This document shows, piece by piece, positions 33,326-42,085 of a stretch of DNA of 64,000 bases. The position numbers and the translations under genes are program-made. The stretch lies in the NCBI GenBank assembly GCA_019120575.1, contig DWUU01000025.1, forward strand, positions 1-64,000, in the 5' to 3' direction. This DNA is from Candidatus Mediterraneibacter quadrami. Lineage in GTDB: Bacteria; Bacillota; Clostridia; Lachnospirales; Lachnospiraceae. The notes beneath the pieces were generated by a model that was not told where the DNA came from, did not search any database, and saw only the letters and a list, made by a program, of their open reading frames with translations. Within the stretch, counting starts at the first letter, position 1. Each line of letters starts with the position of its first letter.

Positions 33326-34035
33326 CCCACTTCGCCTCCTTCCTCCATCTTCGGCCGCATCACCGTCAGCACCGCCAGGATCGCCAGCATGGCCGGGATA
33401 ATAAAGTTGTCCGCTCCGAACGCGGCCAGGCAGACCGCGGACAGGATAAGCCCCAGGATCCCGCTCCGGTGGTCTTTTTCTTTGAGCCACTGCTCCAGGA
33501 AAATGACAACGAACATAGCCGTCATCACAAACTCCAGCCCTTCTGTATTGAAATGGATCAGCGAACCGAAGATGCCGCCCAGCGTCGCACCGGAAAACCA
33601 GTAAAAATGGTTCAGAAGCGTAACGGAGAACATGAACCACCCCCGGTCCACATCTTCCGGAATGTCCGCCGTATAATTGATGGAAAAGCTTTCATCGCAC
33701 ATCCCGAAGATGAGATAGAACTTCTTCCACCCCAGCCCTCTGAAGCGGTCCAGCATGGAGATGCCGTAGAAAAGGTGGCGGGCATTGATCATCAGCGTCA
33801 TGGCGAAGGCCTGAAGCGGATTAAACGCCCCAAGCAGCATATGTACGGTCACAAACTCGATGGAGCCGGCGAAGATCGTCAGACTCATGAGCATGGGATA
33901 CCAGAAGCTGAATCCCGAGACATTCATATAAATCCCGTATGTCATCCCCAGGAACCAGAATCCCGCGAAGATCGGGAGCGTATAGGGAAATGCGGCGGCA
34001 AATGCTTTTTTTATCGTTTTCAGTTCAGTATGCAT
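33322..34035 (-). CDS. azlC: AzlC-type amino-acid exporter large subunit
   Basis: A 237-residue membrane protein of the AzlC family, exporting branched-chain amino acids or analogues. Signature regions are [15 protein letters not shown] near residue 24, [12 protein letters not shown] and the [14 protein letters not shown] segment. GGAGGTTGCAC precedes ATG 34035; the track start is a TTG two codons earlier. It diverges from the ThrE-type exporter, making an amino-acid export cluster. Confidence 0.93.
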   Translation of the reverse strand: MHTELKTIKKAFAAAFPYTLPIFAGFWFLGMTYGIYMNVSGFSFWYPMLMSLTIFAGSIEFVTVHMLLGAFNPLQAFAMTLMINARHLFYGISMLDRFRGLGWKKFYLIFGMCDESFSINYTADIPEDVDRGWFMFSVTLLNHFYWFSGATLGGIFGSLIHFNTEGLEFVMTAMFVVIFLEQWLKEKDHRSGILGLILSAVCLAAFGADNFIIPAMLAILAVLTVMRPKMEEGGEVG

Positions 34036-34064
34036 GTGCAACCTCCGGTTTCATTACTTTTTTC

Positions 34065-34092
34065 TTGACTTTTCGGTCCGTCCCACTATACT
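34065..34092 (+). promoter_or_regulatory. Promoter of the ThrE-type exporter
   Basis: TTGACT (34065-34070) and TATACT (34087-34092) with a 16-base spacer, 68 bases before the start codon. Confidence 0.65.
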
Positions 34093-34159
34093 CTAATGGT
34101 GGAAAACAAAAACAATATAAACAAAGATTTTCAGGAAAGGAATCAGGCAGGCAGATATT

Positions 34160-35488
34160 ATGGTAAAAGACAGTATTATTCCCAATCATATGGACGTCTA
34201 CTGGCACGATTACACCGGACATGTAAAAGACCGGCCCATCACCGGGACAAGCGTCCCGGTCAAGGCCGCCCTGATCGGAAGGGTCGGGCTCATGCTCCTG
34301 TCCTGCGGGACCGGCGCATGGCGCGTCCGCAACTCCATGAACGCGCTGGCCGAACAGCTCGGCGTCACCTGTATCGCCAACATCGGGCTGCTGACCATCG
34401 TTTATACCTGTTTCGACGGCCAGAAGACATTCACGAACTCCCTGTGTCTGATCAGCACAGGCGTCAATACGTCCAAGCTGGATCGTCTGGAGCGTTTCGT
34501 AAAAAAATTCCCGGATGAGGGCGTGCATAAGACCGCTGAAGAGCTCCAGTCCGAACTGGATGAGATCGAGAAGATCCGCGGCCGCTACACCCCCGCCAGG
34601 CTGGGGCTGGCGGCAGGTTTTGCCTGCGCGGCTTTCACCTTTCTCCTGGGCGGCGGCCCCGTCGAGATGCTCTGCGCATTCATCGGCGCCGGCATCGGGA
34701 ACTTCCTGCGCAGCCGACTGATCGGCCGGCATCTGACCATGTATCTGTGCATCGTCTCTTCCGTGGCCCTTGCCTGTCTGTGCTATATCGGTTCGCTCCG
34801 GCTGCTGGAGCATGTATTCTCCATCTCGGGCGGACATGAAGCCGGTTACGTCTGCTCCATGCTGTTTATCATCCCGGGTTTCCCGTTCATTACAAGCGGG
34901 ATTGACCTGGCGAAGCAGGACATGCGCTCCGGTCTGGAACGTCTGGCCTATGCCGTGATCATTGTCATGATCGCCACGATTACCGCATGGGGCATGTCCA
35001 TGGCGCTTGACATCAAGCCCGGCGCTTTCACGGAACTGGGCCTGTCGCCGGCGCTGCTCCTTGTGCTGCGCCTCGCCGCCAGCTTCGTGGGCGTGTTCGG
35101 ATTCTCGATCATGTTCAACAGCCCGGTGAAGATGGCCGCCTCCGCGGCCGTGATCGGTTCCATCGCCAACACACTGCGGCTGGAACTGGTGGATTTCACC
35201 GGTCTTCCGGCTGCGGCGGCCGCTTTTGTCGGCGCACTGACTGCCGGGCTCCTGGCCTCCCTGCTGATGAAACGGCTGGGCTACCCCAGGATCTCCGTCA
35301 CGGTCCCGTCCATCGTCATCATGGTGCCCGGCCTCTATCTCTACCGGGCCGTCTACAATATCGGCGAAATGTCACTTACACTTTCAGCCCCCTGGCTGGT
35401 ATCCGCGCTGCTCATTATCATCGCGCTGCCCCTGGGCCTGATATTTGCCAGAATTATAACAGACCGTTCCTTCCGGCACTGCACGTAG
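34160..35488 (+). CDS. Threonine/serine exporter family protein (fused ThrE)
   Basis: A 442-residue protein joining the two ThrE halves that are separate genes in many Firmicutes. The N-terminal half has GRVGLMLLSCGTGAWRVRNS and the cytoplasmic part, the C-terminal half a second membrane block (PAAAAAFVGALTAGLLASLL, PGLYLYRAVYNIGEM). About ten membrane helices. Expected to export threonine or serine with proton motive force; substrate not proven. The ribosome binding site is weak (GGCAGGCAG). The stop codon begins a 48-bp palindrome, and a terminator follows at 35560. Confidence 0.88.
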   Translation: MVKDSIIPNHMDVYWHDYTGHVKDRPITGTSVPVKAALIGRVGLMLLSCGTGAWRVRNSMNALAEQLGVTCIANIGLLTIVYTCFDGQKTFTNSLCLISTGVNTSKLDRLERFVKKFPDEGVHKTAEELQSELDEIEKIRGRYTPARLGLAAGFACAAFTFLLGGGPVEMLCAFIGAGIGNFLRSRLIGRHLTMYLCIVSSVALACLCYIGSLRLLEHVFSISGGHEAGYVCSMLFIIPGFPFITSGIDLAKQDMRSGLERLAYAVIIVMIATITAWGMSMALDIKPGAFTELGLSPALLLVLRLAASFVGVFGFSIMFNSPVKMAASAAVIGSIANTLRLELVDFTGLPAAAAAFVGALTAGLLASLLMKRLGYPRISVTVPSIVIMVPGLYLYRAVYNIGEMSLTLSAPWLVSALLIIIALPLGLIFARIITDRSFRHCT

Positions 35489-35533
35489 CATCAGTGTACA
35501 GGGGAGCAATTGCCCCCCTGTACACTGATGCTA
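35486..35533. repeat. 48-bp palindromic element, copy 1
   Basis: Two perfect 19-bp arms: TAGCATCAGTGTACAGGGG (35486-35504) and its complement (35515-35533), with a 10-base loop. It starts at the ThrE-type stop codon. Copy 2 at 40267-40313 has the same architecture with paired substitutions. No T-run follows, so it is not a simple terminator. Confidence 0.85.
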
Positions 35534-35559
35534 AGAACGGTCCGATATATCAGATCATT

Positions 35560-35592
35560 ATATCCGCGGCGGTCAGCCGCGGATATTTTTTT
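35560..35592 (+). terminator. Terminator of the ThrE-type gene
   Basis: ATATCCGCGGC (35560-35570) pairs with GCCGCGGATAT (35576-35586), followed by seven T. The potD stop codon, on the other strand, lies in the loop, so the stem also covers the last potD codons. Confidence 0.8.
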
Positions 35593-37186
35593 CATATTCC
35601 TTTCTCTGGTCTTTTCTGCGGATCATCTTTCTCGGCCAGAACCGTCTCATGAACCAGATCCCCGCGATCAGGATCACTGCTGCGGCTGCAAGGATCACCC
35701 CCCAGTCAGACGCTGTGAGGGACGTCAGATCAAAGCATCTTACATTGACCCACATCTGGTTGATCTTCTGGTTGTTTTCCTGGTCAAAATACTGCATGAC
35801 CACAGCCCGGTCCAGCACTTCCTGCGGCGGGTACTGTGCGTAGAGCTGCCGGTCCGACTGATCAGCTTCCGCCGTTATGATATAGTCGGGATCTGCCGCA
35901 TCCCCGGTGAAGAATGCGCCGGTCGGATACTCAATCGTCTCTCCCGCATCATCCTCCGCCCCGTAGCACCAGTCTGCATAGGCGAAGATGATGTCGCTGT
36001 CGCCGCCTGCGATCACGGACGTGTAGCCGATGTAGTACATGTTGCGCACCACATTGTCCGGCCTTGAGACAAAGTTCATAAACGCCTCGGCCGCCTGCTG
36101 CTTCGCGGCATTTCCCGCGATCCCGTCTTTGAGCATGACCCATCCGTCGAACCAGACGTTGGTGCTCTCCTCCGGCACGGCGTAAGCCAGATAATAGTCA
36201 TCGATCTCCGCCTGGTCGAGGGTATAGACCGCATCACCCGACCACTGATAGTTGGCCAGCACTTTTCCGGTCACCATATCTGCCTTTCCGCTGTCCGACT
36301 CAAAGGAGTAGGCATTGGCTTTCATCTCTTTCAGGATATCCTCCGCCTTTTCCACGGTCTCATCGTCGGTCCGGTTCATCAGCTCCGCGATCCGCTCCAG
36401 ACGATCCTCTGACCGGATAAAATCCGGATCCATCAGTTCATCCTCAAAGAGAATCCCGAGCGCGGCAAAATAACTGTCACGGACATTGTCCTTGATCGTC
36501 ACCTGGCCCCGGTACTGCGGATCGGCCAGCAGCGCCCAGCGGGACGCTTCCTCTTCTGTGATCTCGTCCGGGTTGTAGACGATACCGGTGGTCCCCCACA
36601 TATAGCCTGCGGCATAAGTGCTCCAGGACTGCCCGTTTATCGTATTGGTGTCAAAGATGTTCCGGATATAATCCGACACGCCGCGGACATAATAGTTTTC
36701 CTCGATATCCTCATTGTAAAACTGCTCTGACAGAGGCTGCAGCCGGTCCTCGGCGATCAGTTTCATAAACATGTATTCAGACGGGCAGACCAGATCGAAC
36801 TCATTCCCGAGGGTCATCTGGTTATAGAGATCTTCATTCGTTCCGAAGGTGGAATATTCGACCTCCACTTCCACGCCGTATGTATCAAGATACCACTGTT
36901 CAAAATCCTCGACCATGGAATTCTCACCGAGGATGGATGTGCCCTCCCGGTCATCGAGTTCAATGATCTCCTCTTCATCCCAGCCGCCTTCATCGATATA
37001 TTCTTCCCAGTTTGCGATCCGGAGGACCACTTTTTCATCCGGGGCGGATGCCCCGTCCCCGCCGGAAGCCGCCCGGGCCTCCCCGCCAGAGCCGGGATTC
37101 ACAAGCGCGGTCAGGAGCGCCGCGCCGCACAGGCACGCGAAGAGGCGGACGGATGGTTTCTTTCGGTTTCTATTTTCTGCCGCCAT
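35573..37186 (-). CDS. potD: Polyamine-binding protein with C-terminal membrane anchor
   Basis: A 537-residue PotD/PotF-type solute-binding protein. The mature part starts near VLRIANWEEYIDEG, and WSTYAAGYMWGTTGIVYNPD and NVWFDGWVMLKDG are typical polyamine-site regions. The N-terminus has a hydrophobic signal segment (VRLFACLCGAALLTALV). Unlike classical PotD (about 350 residues), it carries a C-terminal transmembrane helix (WGVILAAAAVILIAGIWFM, about 497-515) with a basic tail, so it should be tethered at the cell surface by that helix. It overlaps potC by 17 bases. Confidence 0.9.
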   Translation of the reverse strand: MAAENRNRKKPSVRLFACLCGAALLTALVNPGSGGEARAASGGDGASAPDEKVVLRIANWEEYIDEGGWDEEEIIELDDREGTSILGENSMVEDFEQWYLDTYGVEVEVEYSTFGTNEDLYNQMTLGNEFDLVCPSEYMFMKLIAEDRLQPLSEQFYNEDIEENYYVRGVSDYIRNIFDTNTINGQSWSTYAAGYMWGTTGIVYNPDEITEEEASRWALLADPQYRGQVTIKDNVRDSYFAALGILFEDELMDPDFIRSEDRLERIAELMNRTDDETVEKAEDILKEMKANAYSFESDSGKADMVTGKVLANYQWSGDAVYTLDQAEIDDYYLAYAVPEESTNVWFDGWVMLKDGIAGNAAKQQAAEAFMNFVSRPDNVVRNMYYIGYTSVIAGGDSDIIFAYADWCYGAEDDAGETIEYPTGAFFTGDAADPDYIITAEADQSDRQLYAQYPPQEVLDRAVVMQYFDQENNQKINQMWVNVRCFDLTSLTASDWGVILAAAAVILIAGIWFMRRFWPRKMIRRKDQRKEYEKNIRG

Positions 37187-37991
37187 GGGCGCTCACCTCC
37201 TGTTTCTTCCCTGAGCCGGCGGATGCGGCGTTCATGATCACCACCGCAAGGATCACGATCACGAAGATCACGGTGGAAAGCGCCCACAGCGCCGTCTTGA
37301 TCTCCGTCTGGGACCCTCTTGTGGCGTTCACCACATAAGTACTGATCGTGTCAAATGTAGCCGGCTTCGTGTATGTTGAAATAAAGTAGTCGTCCAGCGA
37401 CAGCGTAATGGACAGCATGAACCCGGATACGATCCCCGGGATGATCTGCGGGATCACGACTTTCCGGAGCGCCTGGAAGGGGGTGGCCCCCAGGTCCAGC
37501 GCCGCTTCATAGAGCCCGTTGTCCATCTGCTTCAGTTTCGGCATTACCGCCAGGTACACGAATGGCGTGCACAGCACGGAATGGCCGATCACCAGCGGCA
37601 CAAATGTATCCTTATTAATGCCGAACACGATGATCAGCATGATGCAGATGGAAAATGCAGTCACAACATCAGCATTGACCACCGGAATCCGGTTGGCCGT
37701 CTCCAGAGCCGCCCGCGTGGACGGTCTGGAGTAAAATGCGCCCACTGCGCCCAGCGTTCCGAGCACGGAAGCGATCAACGCCGCGCCCACCGCCAGCGCC
37801 AGCGTGCCGACGATCATGTCCCGCAGTTCTTCCATCGTAAAAAGGGTCACATAATTCTGCAGGGAGAATCCCCGCACCGCGCCGATGGCCGTGGACTCCG
37901 TAAAACTGTAAAATGCAAGAATCAGCACCGGTACGTACATAAAAAGCGCCACAAGGACAAGCCATGTATGGGAAAGGATCTTCTTCATCAT
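37170..37991 (-). CDS. potC: Polyamine ABC transporter permease
   Basis: A 273-residue permease with six hydrophobic helices and the EAA-loop ALDLGATPFQALRKVVIPQIIPGI near residues 164-187 that contacts the ATPase. It matches PotC/PotI. The start at 37991 overlaps the potB stop by four bases; GGGGGGCGATATT precedes it. It works with PotB, PotA and the anchored PotD to import spermidine or putrescine. Confidence 0.94.
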   Translation of the reverse strand: MMKKILSHTWLVLVALFMYVPVLILAFYSFTESTAIGAVRGFSLQNYVTLFTMEELRDMIVGTLALAVGAALIASVLGTLGAVGAFYSRPSTRAALETANRIPVVNADVVTAFSICIMLIIVFGINKDTFVPLVIGHSVLCTPFVYLAVMPKLKQMDNGLYEAALDLGATPFQALRKVVIPQIIPGIVSGFMLSITLSLDDYFISTYTKPATFDTISTYVVNATRGSQTEIKTALWALSTVIFVIVILAVVIMNAASAGSGKKQEVSAHGGRK

Positions 37992-38785
37992 AATATCGCC
38001 CCCCTGTTCTCCGCGTCATTGGCTCCGCCGCGCCCGGTCACCCAGGATACCAGACAGATCAGGCCGAACAGGATCAGCGAGATCATGGAACCGTTATTCC
38101 AGTCATAGATATTAAAGTAGCTGCCGATCAGCGAGCCCATAATATAAGTACTGTTGTACATCATATCCAGGATAACATAGTTTGTCATGGCCGGCAGGAA
38201 TGTCATCGTAATGCCGCTCACCACGCCCGGCATGGACAGAGGCAGCGTCACACGCAGAAATACTTCCGCCTCTCCTGCACCGAGATCCCGGGCCGCCTCC
38301 AGCAGACTCTCATCCAGCTCCAGCAGCGTGGTATAAAGCGGCAGGATCATAAACGGCAGAAAATCATAGGTCATGGCGATCACCGTATTCAGGAACGGAT
38401 GCAGGGACAGGTTGCCCTCGATCACCGTCAGGATCTCTTTGAGCGCCGTGATCCTCAAGGTAAAGTTGATCCACATCGGAAGGATAAAAAGCATCAGCAG
38501 GACCGGCCCCCGCTTCAGCCCGCTTCTCGCCAGCACATAGGCCGTCGGATAGGCGATCACAAGGCAGACCGCCGTCACGGCCGCCGCCGTCACGATGCTG
38601 TAGCAGAGCGTTCCGATGGTATTCCCGTTTGTAAAGAAACTGATCAGGTTGGCAAGAGTAAACTGCCCGCTGCCGTCCGTAAATGCATAATATACGATCA
38701 CTGCCAGCGGCAGGACCACAAAACAGAACAGGAACAGCGCATAGGGAATGCACAGCTGCTTCCTGCTGAACCGGAAATTTCTCAT
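37988..38785 (-). CDS. potB: Polyamine ABC transporter permease
   Basis: A 265-residue permease with six helices, PotB/PotH type, with the EAA loop AARDLGAGEAEVFLRVTLPLSMPGV near residues 164-188. It overlaps potA by four bases and potC by four, showing coupled translation within the operon. Confidence 0.94.
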   Translation of the reverse strand: MRNFRFSRKQLCIPYALFLFCFVVLPLAVIVYYAFTDGSGQFTLANLISFFTNGNTIGTLCYSIVTAAAVTAVCLVIAYPTAYVLARSGLKRGPVLLMLFILPMWINFTLRITALKEILTVIEGNLSLHPFLNTVIAMTYDFLPFMILPLYTTLLELDESLLEAARDLGAGEAEVFLRVTLPLSMPGVVSGITMTFLPAMTNYVILDMMYNSTYIMGSLIGSYFNIYDWNNGSMISLILFGLICLVSWVTGRGGANDAENRGAIL

Positions 38786-40224
38786 GGCTCCACCTGCTTT
38801 CTCTTCAGGACGATCTCCTCAGGGGGGATCATCAGGCTGACATGGTCGCCCTCATTCCACAGGTAATCTTCATCCAGCACGAAGTCTTCCTCTGAAGCCG
38901 TGCGGACCGTATAGTTGTAATGATTTCCCTTATAGATAAAGGAGATGATATTTCCGCTCGCGCGGTATTCCCGCTCTTCGTCGCTCATGGACACAGCCCT
39001 GACCGGAATCTCCACGGTCACCGGCATGCCCGCCAGGCTGATCTCCCGGCCCTCCGGCGTAATGACGGACGCGTCTTCCCCCGCCCTTGAGCCCTCGTAC
39101 AGCTGTGTAAGGTCGCACTCGTAATTGCCACCGGCAAATGCCACGCGGCCGTCTTTCGTGATCTCACCGTCAAATACATTGACCAGCACGCCCGCCGGCA
39201 TGACATGGATCCCGTCCGGCTCGATGCACATGCCGATGCGGTCGCCCACTCTGGCACTCCGCGTGCTCTGAATCACGATCTCATTGTCCCCTTCCAGGAG
39301 CGCCGTGATCTCATAGTACATCCCTTTAAATACGGACGAATCCACCACGCCCGTGATCTGCCCTTTCTCCGGCGTCGTGATCAGCACATCCTCCGGACGC
39401 ACCACTACATCCACCCGGGTGTCCCTTGGCACATTGTCCACACAGGGGAACGGGAAGCCCAGGAACCGGACGGTCATGGATGCTGCCATCTGGCCTTCGA
39501 AAATATTACTCTCCCCGATAAAGTCGGCCACAAAGGCATTCTTCGGCTCATTGTAGATCTCCTCCGGCGTACCGGTCTGCTGGATCATTCCGTCAGACAT
39601 GACTACCACTTTATCGGACATGGTCAGCGCCTCTTCCTGGTCATGAGTCACATAGATAAAGGTGATCCCCAGCTGGTCATGCATAGACTTCAGCTCCAGC
39701 TGCATTTCCTTGCGCATCTTCAGATCCAGCGCGCCGAGCGGCTCGTCAAGGAGAAGGATATCCGGCTCGTTGACAATGGCCCTGGCGATGGCGATCCGCT
39801 GCTGCTGCCCGCCGGACAACGTGGAGATCCGGCGCTCCTCAAAGCCTTCCAGGTCCACAACTTCCAGGACGCTGCGGACTTTCTCCCGGATCTCATGCTC
39901 CGGCAGATGCTTCAGGTTCAGTCCGAACGCGATATTATCATAAACATTCAGGTGCGGGAACAGCGCATACCGCTGAAACACCGTATTGATCGGCCTTTTG
40001 TTTGGCGGCAGCTGGCTGATATCCTCGCCGTTTAAGAGAATCTGCCCCTCAGTCGGAAGATCAAAGCCCGCGATCATGCGGAGCGTGGTCGTCTTACCGC
40101 ATCCTGACGGACCGAGGAACGTGACAAACTCCCCTTTCTTCACCGTCAGGTTGAAATCTTCCACTACAACCGTGTCGTCAAATACCTTTTTAATATTCTT
40201 TAATTCAATAATATTCTCACTCAC
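38782..40224 (-). CDS. potA: Polyamine ABC transporter ATPase, long form
   Basis: A 480-residue ATPase with Walker A GPSGCGKTTTLRM (about 39-51), signature LSGGQQQRIAIAR (about 138-150) and Walker B LLLDEPLGALD. The regulatory C-terminal part is longer than in classical PotA (about 370 residues), with TOBE-like segments around residues 260-350 and a further domain near 400-480. The start is GTG with AAGGGGGC before it. It is the first gene of potABCD, behind a promoter and palindrome at 40267-40345. Confidence 0.94.
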   Translation of the reverse strand: MSENIIELKNIKKVFDDTVVVEDFNLTVKKGEFVTFLGPSGCGKTTTLRMIAGFDLPTEGQILLNGEDISQLPPNKRPINTVFQRYALFPHLNVYDNIAFGLNLKHLPEHEIREKVRSVLEVVDLEGFEERRISTLSGGQQQRIAIARAIVNEPDILLLDEPLGALDLKMRKEMQLELKSMHDQLGITFIYVTHDQEEALTMSDKVVVMSDGMIQQTGTPEEIYNEPKNAFVADFIGESNIFEGQMAASMTVRFLGFPFPCVDNVPRDTRVDVVVRPEDVLITTPEKGQITGVVDSSVFKGMYYEITALLEGDNEIVIQSTRSARVGDRIGMCIEPDGIHVMPAGVLVNVFDGEITKDGRVAFAGGNYECDLTQLYEGSRAGEDASVITPEGREISLAGMPVTVEIPVRAVSMSDEEREYRASGNIISFIYKGNHYNYTVRTASEEDFVLDEDYLWNEGDHVSLMIPPEEIVLKRKQVEP

Positions 40225-40266
40225 AGCAATGCCCCCTTACCATGCGTTTTTTCCAATGTACAATCA

Positions 40267-40313
40267 TAGCGTCAGTGTACAAGGGCGTATTGTCCCCTTG
40301 TACACTGACGCTA
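40267..40313. repeat. 47-bp palindromic element, copy 2
   Basis: Perfect 19-bp arms TAGCGTCAGTGTACAAGGG (40267-40285) and complement (40295-40313), loop of 9. Relative to copy 1, position 5 and position 16 of the arm differ, and the opposite arm changes to match in both cases. It spans the expected transcription start of the pot operon. Confidence 0.85.
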
Positions 40314-40316
40314 ATA

Positions 40317-40345
40317 AGTTTAGTGGAAGCATGCCCCCTTGTCAA
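40317..40345 (-). promoter_or_regulatory. Promoter of potABCD
   Basis: TTGACA (40340-40345) and TAAACT (40317-40322) on the minus strand with a 17-base spacer. The predicted start near 40310 falls inside palindrome copy 2, which may act as an operator or 5' hairpin. Confidence 0.75.
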
Positions 40346-40435
40346 CATTTTTCAGCGCTTTGACGACGATTTATGATACAATGTAACAGGAGCTGAAAAA
40401 AGCTTTCAAAATATGATGAAAAAGAGGATTTTACC

Positions 40436-41041
40436 ATGAAATATAAGAATATCATCTTTGATTTTGGAAATGTAGTCGGACGCTTTGACGGACGTTATCT
40501 TTTAAGCCGTTTCTGCAGTTCAGAGGCGGACTGTGAACTCCTGGGCTCTGTGATCTTCCGGAAATGGAAGGAACTTGATGAAGGGACCATTGACTATGAT
40601 GCATATGCTGAAGAATCGGTCCGTCTGCTGCCGGATTATCTGGCCGGCGCCGCCCGGAATTTCTTCCGGACCTGGCCCGACCACGTGGAACTGCTCGACG
40701 AGACTGTGGATTTTATAGGGGAGCTGACCCGCCGGAATGTACCGGTCTATCTTCTCTCCAACGCGTCCGTTTTCTTCGCGGACTACGCGCTGGAACATTA
40801 CGGCGTACTGAAAAAATTCAGCGGCGTAGTATTCTCTGCGCCGCTGAAAACCGCAAAACCGGATCCTTCCATGTACCGGTATCTCTTTGAAACATATTCT
40901 CTTGATCCCGCCGAATGCTTCTTCATCGACGACCTCCGGGAAAATATCGAGGCCGGCAGATCGCTCGGCATGGACGGGATCATTTTTGACGGGAATCTCG
41001 ATACGGTAAAAACTGCGATCGGATGGAATCCAGAACCATAA
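40436..41041 (+). CDS. HAD-superfamily hydrolase (subfamily IA)
   Basis: A 201-residue HAD phosphatase: motif I IIFDFGNVVGRFD (nucleophile Asp, here DFGN as in YihX-like enzymes), motif II YLLSNAS, motif III Lys in KTAKPDPSMY and motif IV ECFFIDDLRENIEA. Likely acts on sugar phosphates. The last 62 bases overlap the 3' end of the convergent lspA gene. GAGGATTTTACC precedes the start. Confidence 0.88.
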   Translation: MKYKNIIFDFGNVVGRFDGRYLLSRFCSSEADCELLGSVIFRKWKELDEGTIDYDAYAEESVRLLPDYLAGAARNFFRTWPDHVELLDETVDFIGELTRRNVPVYLLSNASVFFADYALEHYGVLKKFSGVVFSAPLKTAKPDPSMYRYLFETYSLDPAECFFIDDLRENIEAGRSLGMDGIIFDGNLDTVKTAIGWNPEP

Positions 41042-41471
41042 AAAACGCCCCCGCCGCGATATAAAAGTCAGCCAGATTATAAGTAAGCGCCGCCAGTTTC
41101 TTATTCTTCAGGCGGAAGCCGATATAATCGACCACATGCCCGCGTACGAAGCGGTCGGCCGTATTGCTCCACGCTCCTGCAGCCGCCAGGCAGGATCCGG
41201 CTTTCTTAAGGGAGCCTTTCCTGAACAGCAGCGCTGCGCCGGCAGATACGGTCACCGCCGCCGAAGCGGCAAGAGACAGGATGCGCACCGTTTCCGGCTG
41301 CCCGGAGAGCAACCCCAGGCACATGCCCTTATTGTTTACCCGGCGCAGCACGACCGGCCCCGCCAGTTTCCGTTCTTCTTTTTCATCCTGCTTTTTCTCT
41401 GTCAGGGATTTCAGGATCTGATCGCCTGCACACAGCCCGGCCGATCCGAGCAGATACCATCTCCGCTTCAT
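40980..41471 (-). CDS. lspA: Divergent signal peptidase II
   Basis: A 163-residue membrane protein with about four helices and the two catalytic aspartate motifs of lipoprotein signal peptidase: WSNTADRFVRGHVVDYIG (GNxxDR type, first residue changed to Ser) and TYNLADFYI. It removes signal peptides from lipid-modified prolipoproteins. Overall similarity to standard LspA looks low, so it may be a second paralogue. Its ATG overlaps the stop of the zinc-ribbon gene (TAATG), and its 3' end overlaps the HAD gene by 62 bases. Confidence 0.75.
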   Translation of the reverse strand: MKRRWYLLGSAGLCAGDQILKSLTEKKQDEKEERKLAGPVVLRRVNNKGMCLGLLSGQPETVRILSLAASAAVTVSAGAALLFRKGSLKKAGSCLAAAGAWSNTADRFVRGHVVDYIGFRLKNKKLAALTYNLADFYIAAGAFFMVLDSIRSQFLPYRDSRQK

Positions 41472-41932
41472 TATTCCGCTTTCTCCTCTGTATCTGCCGC
41501 CGGCTCCTCTGCCGCTTCTCCGGCTGCTTCGTCTGTATATTCATCCGCATCAGCCGTCTCCTTATCAGGTTTTTCAACCTTCTCGCCGCAGTACGGACAG
41601 TAGGTCATATCCTTCGCCACCATCTTCCCGCACTTCGGACATTCGGATGCGCCTTTGATCTGCGCGATCTTCTTCTCATATTCGCCCATGGATGCTTCCC
41701 TGTCTCTGATCGCCTCGCAGAGCGCCTTCGCATTTTCATCCACTTCTTCTCCCGCTTTATAGCGGTCATAGATCGTGCGGCCCAGTTCCATAAGGTCCAC
41801 CGCATTGCCTCTTGCCAGATTGCGGACCTGGCTCTTCAGGCGCTGGATCTCGATCGCGTCTCCCGCCATGGCTGTCATATTTTCGGCTGTCTCGCCGATC
41901 CGTTTCCCAAGATCTTCCCAGAAATCTTTCAT
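41471..41932 (-). CDS. Zinc-ribbon protein with helical N-terminus
   Basis: A 153-residue protein: a helical, partly coiled-coil region (about 1-95), a zinc ribbon CPKCGKMV...CPYCGEKV (about 98-118) and a very acidic Ala/Glu-rich tail. There is no membrane segment. Such proteins are common in clostridia, often next to membrane proteins; function unknown. It is translationally coupled to lspA and has its own promoter at 41966-41993. Confidence 0.75.
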   Translation of the reverse strand: MKDFWEDLGKRIGETAENMTAMAGDAIEIQRLKSQVRNLARGNAVDLMELGRTIYDRYKAGEEVDENAKALCEAIRDREASMGEYEKKIAQIKGASECPKCGKMVAKDMTYCPYCGEKVEKPDKETADADEYTDEAAGEAAEEPAADTEEKAE

Positions 41933-41965
41933 ACTGATTTTCTCCTTTCGTATAGAACTACATTA

Positions 41966-41993
41966 ATTATACCGCATTATCTGCCAACTTCAA
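41966..41993 (-). promoter_or_regulatory. Promoter of the zinc-ribbon/lspA pair
   Basis: TTGAAG (41988-41993) and TATAAT (41966-41971) on the minus strand with a 16-base spacer, 34 bases before the start codon. Confidence 0.65.
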
Positions 41994-42085
41994 TAAACCG
42001 GGACTGAATTTATACTTTTTTAACCTGTTCCGGCAGACGCCTGCATAAGGTATAAAAACAAGATGCTCTGAAAGGAACTATTCCT

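Noticed and set aside
33326-33640. Upstream part of the 213-aa azlD ORF
   Set aside because: It is a shadow of azlC; the real start overlaps the azlC stop by four bases.
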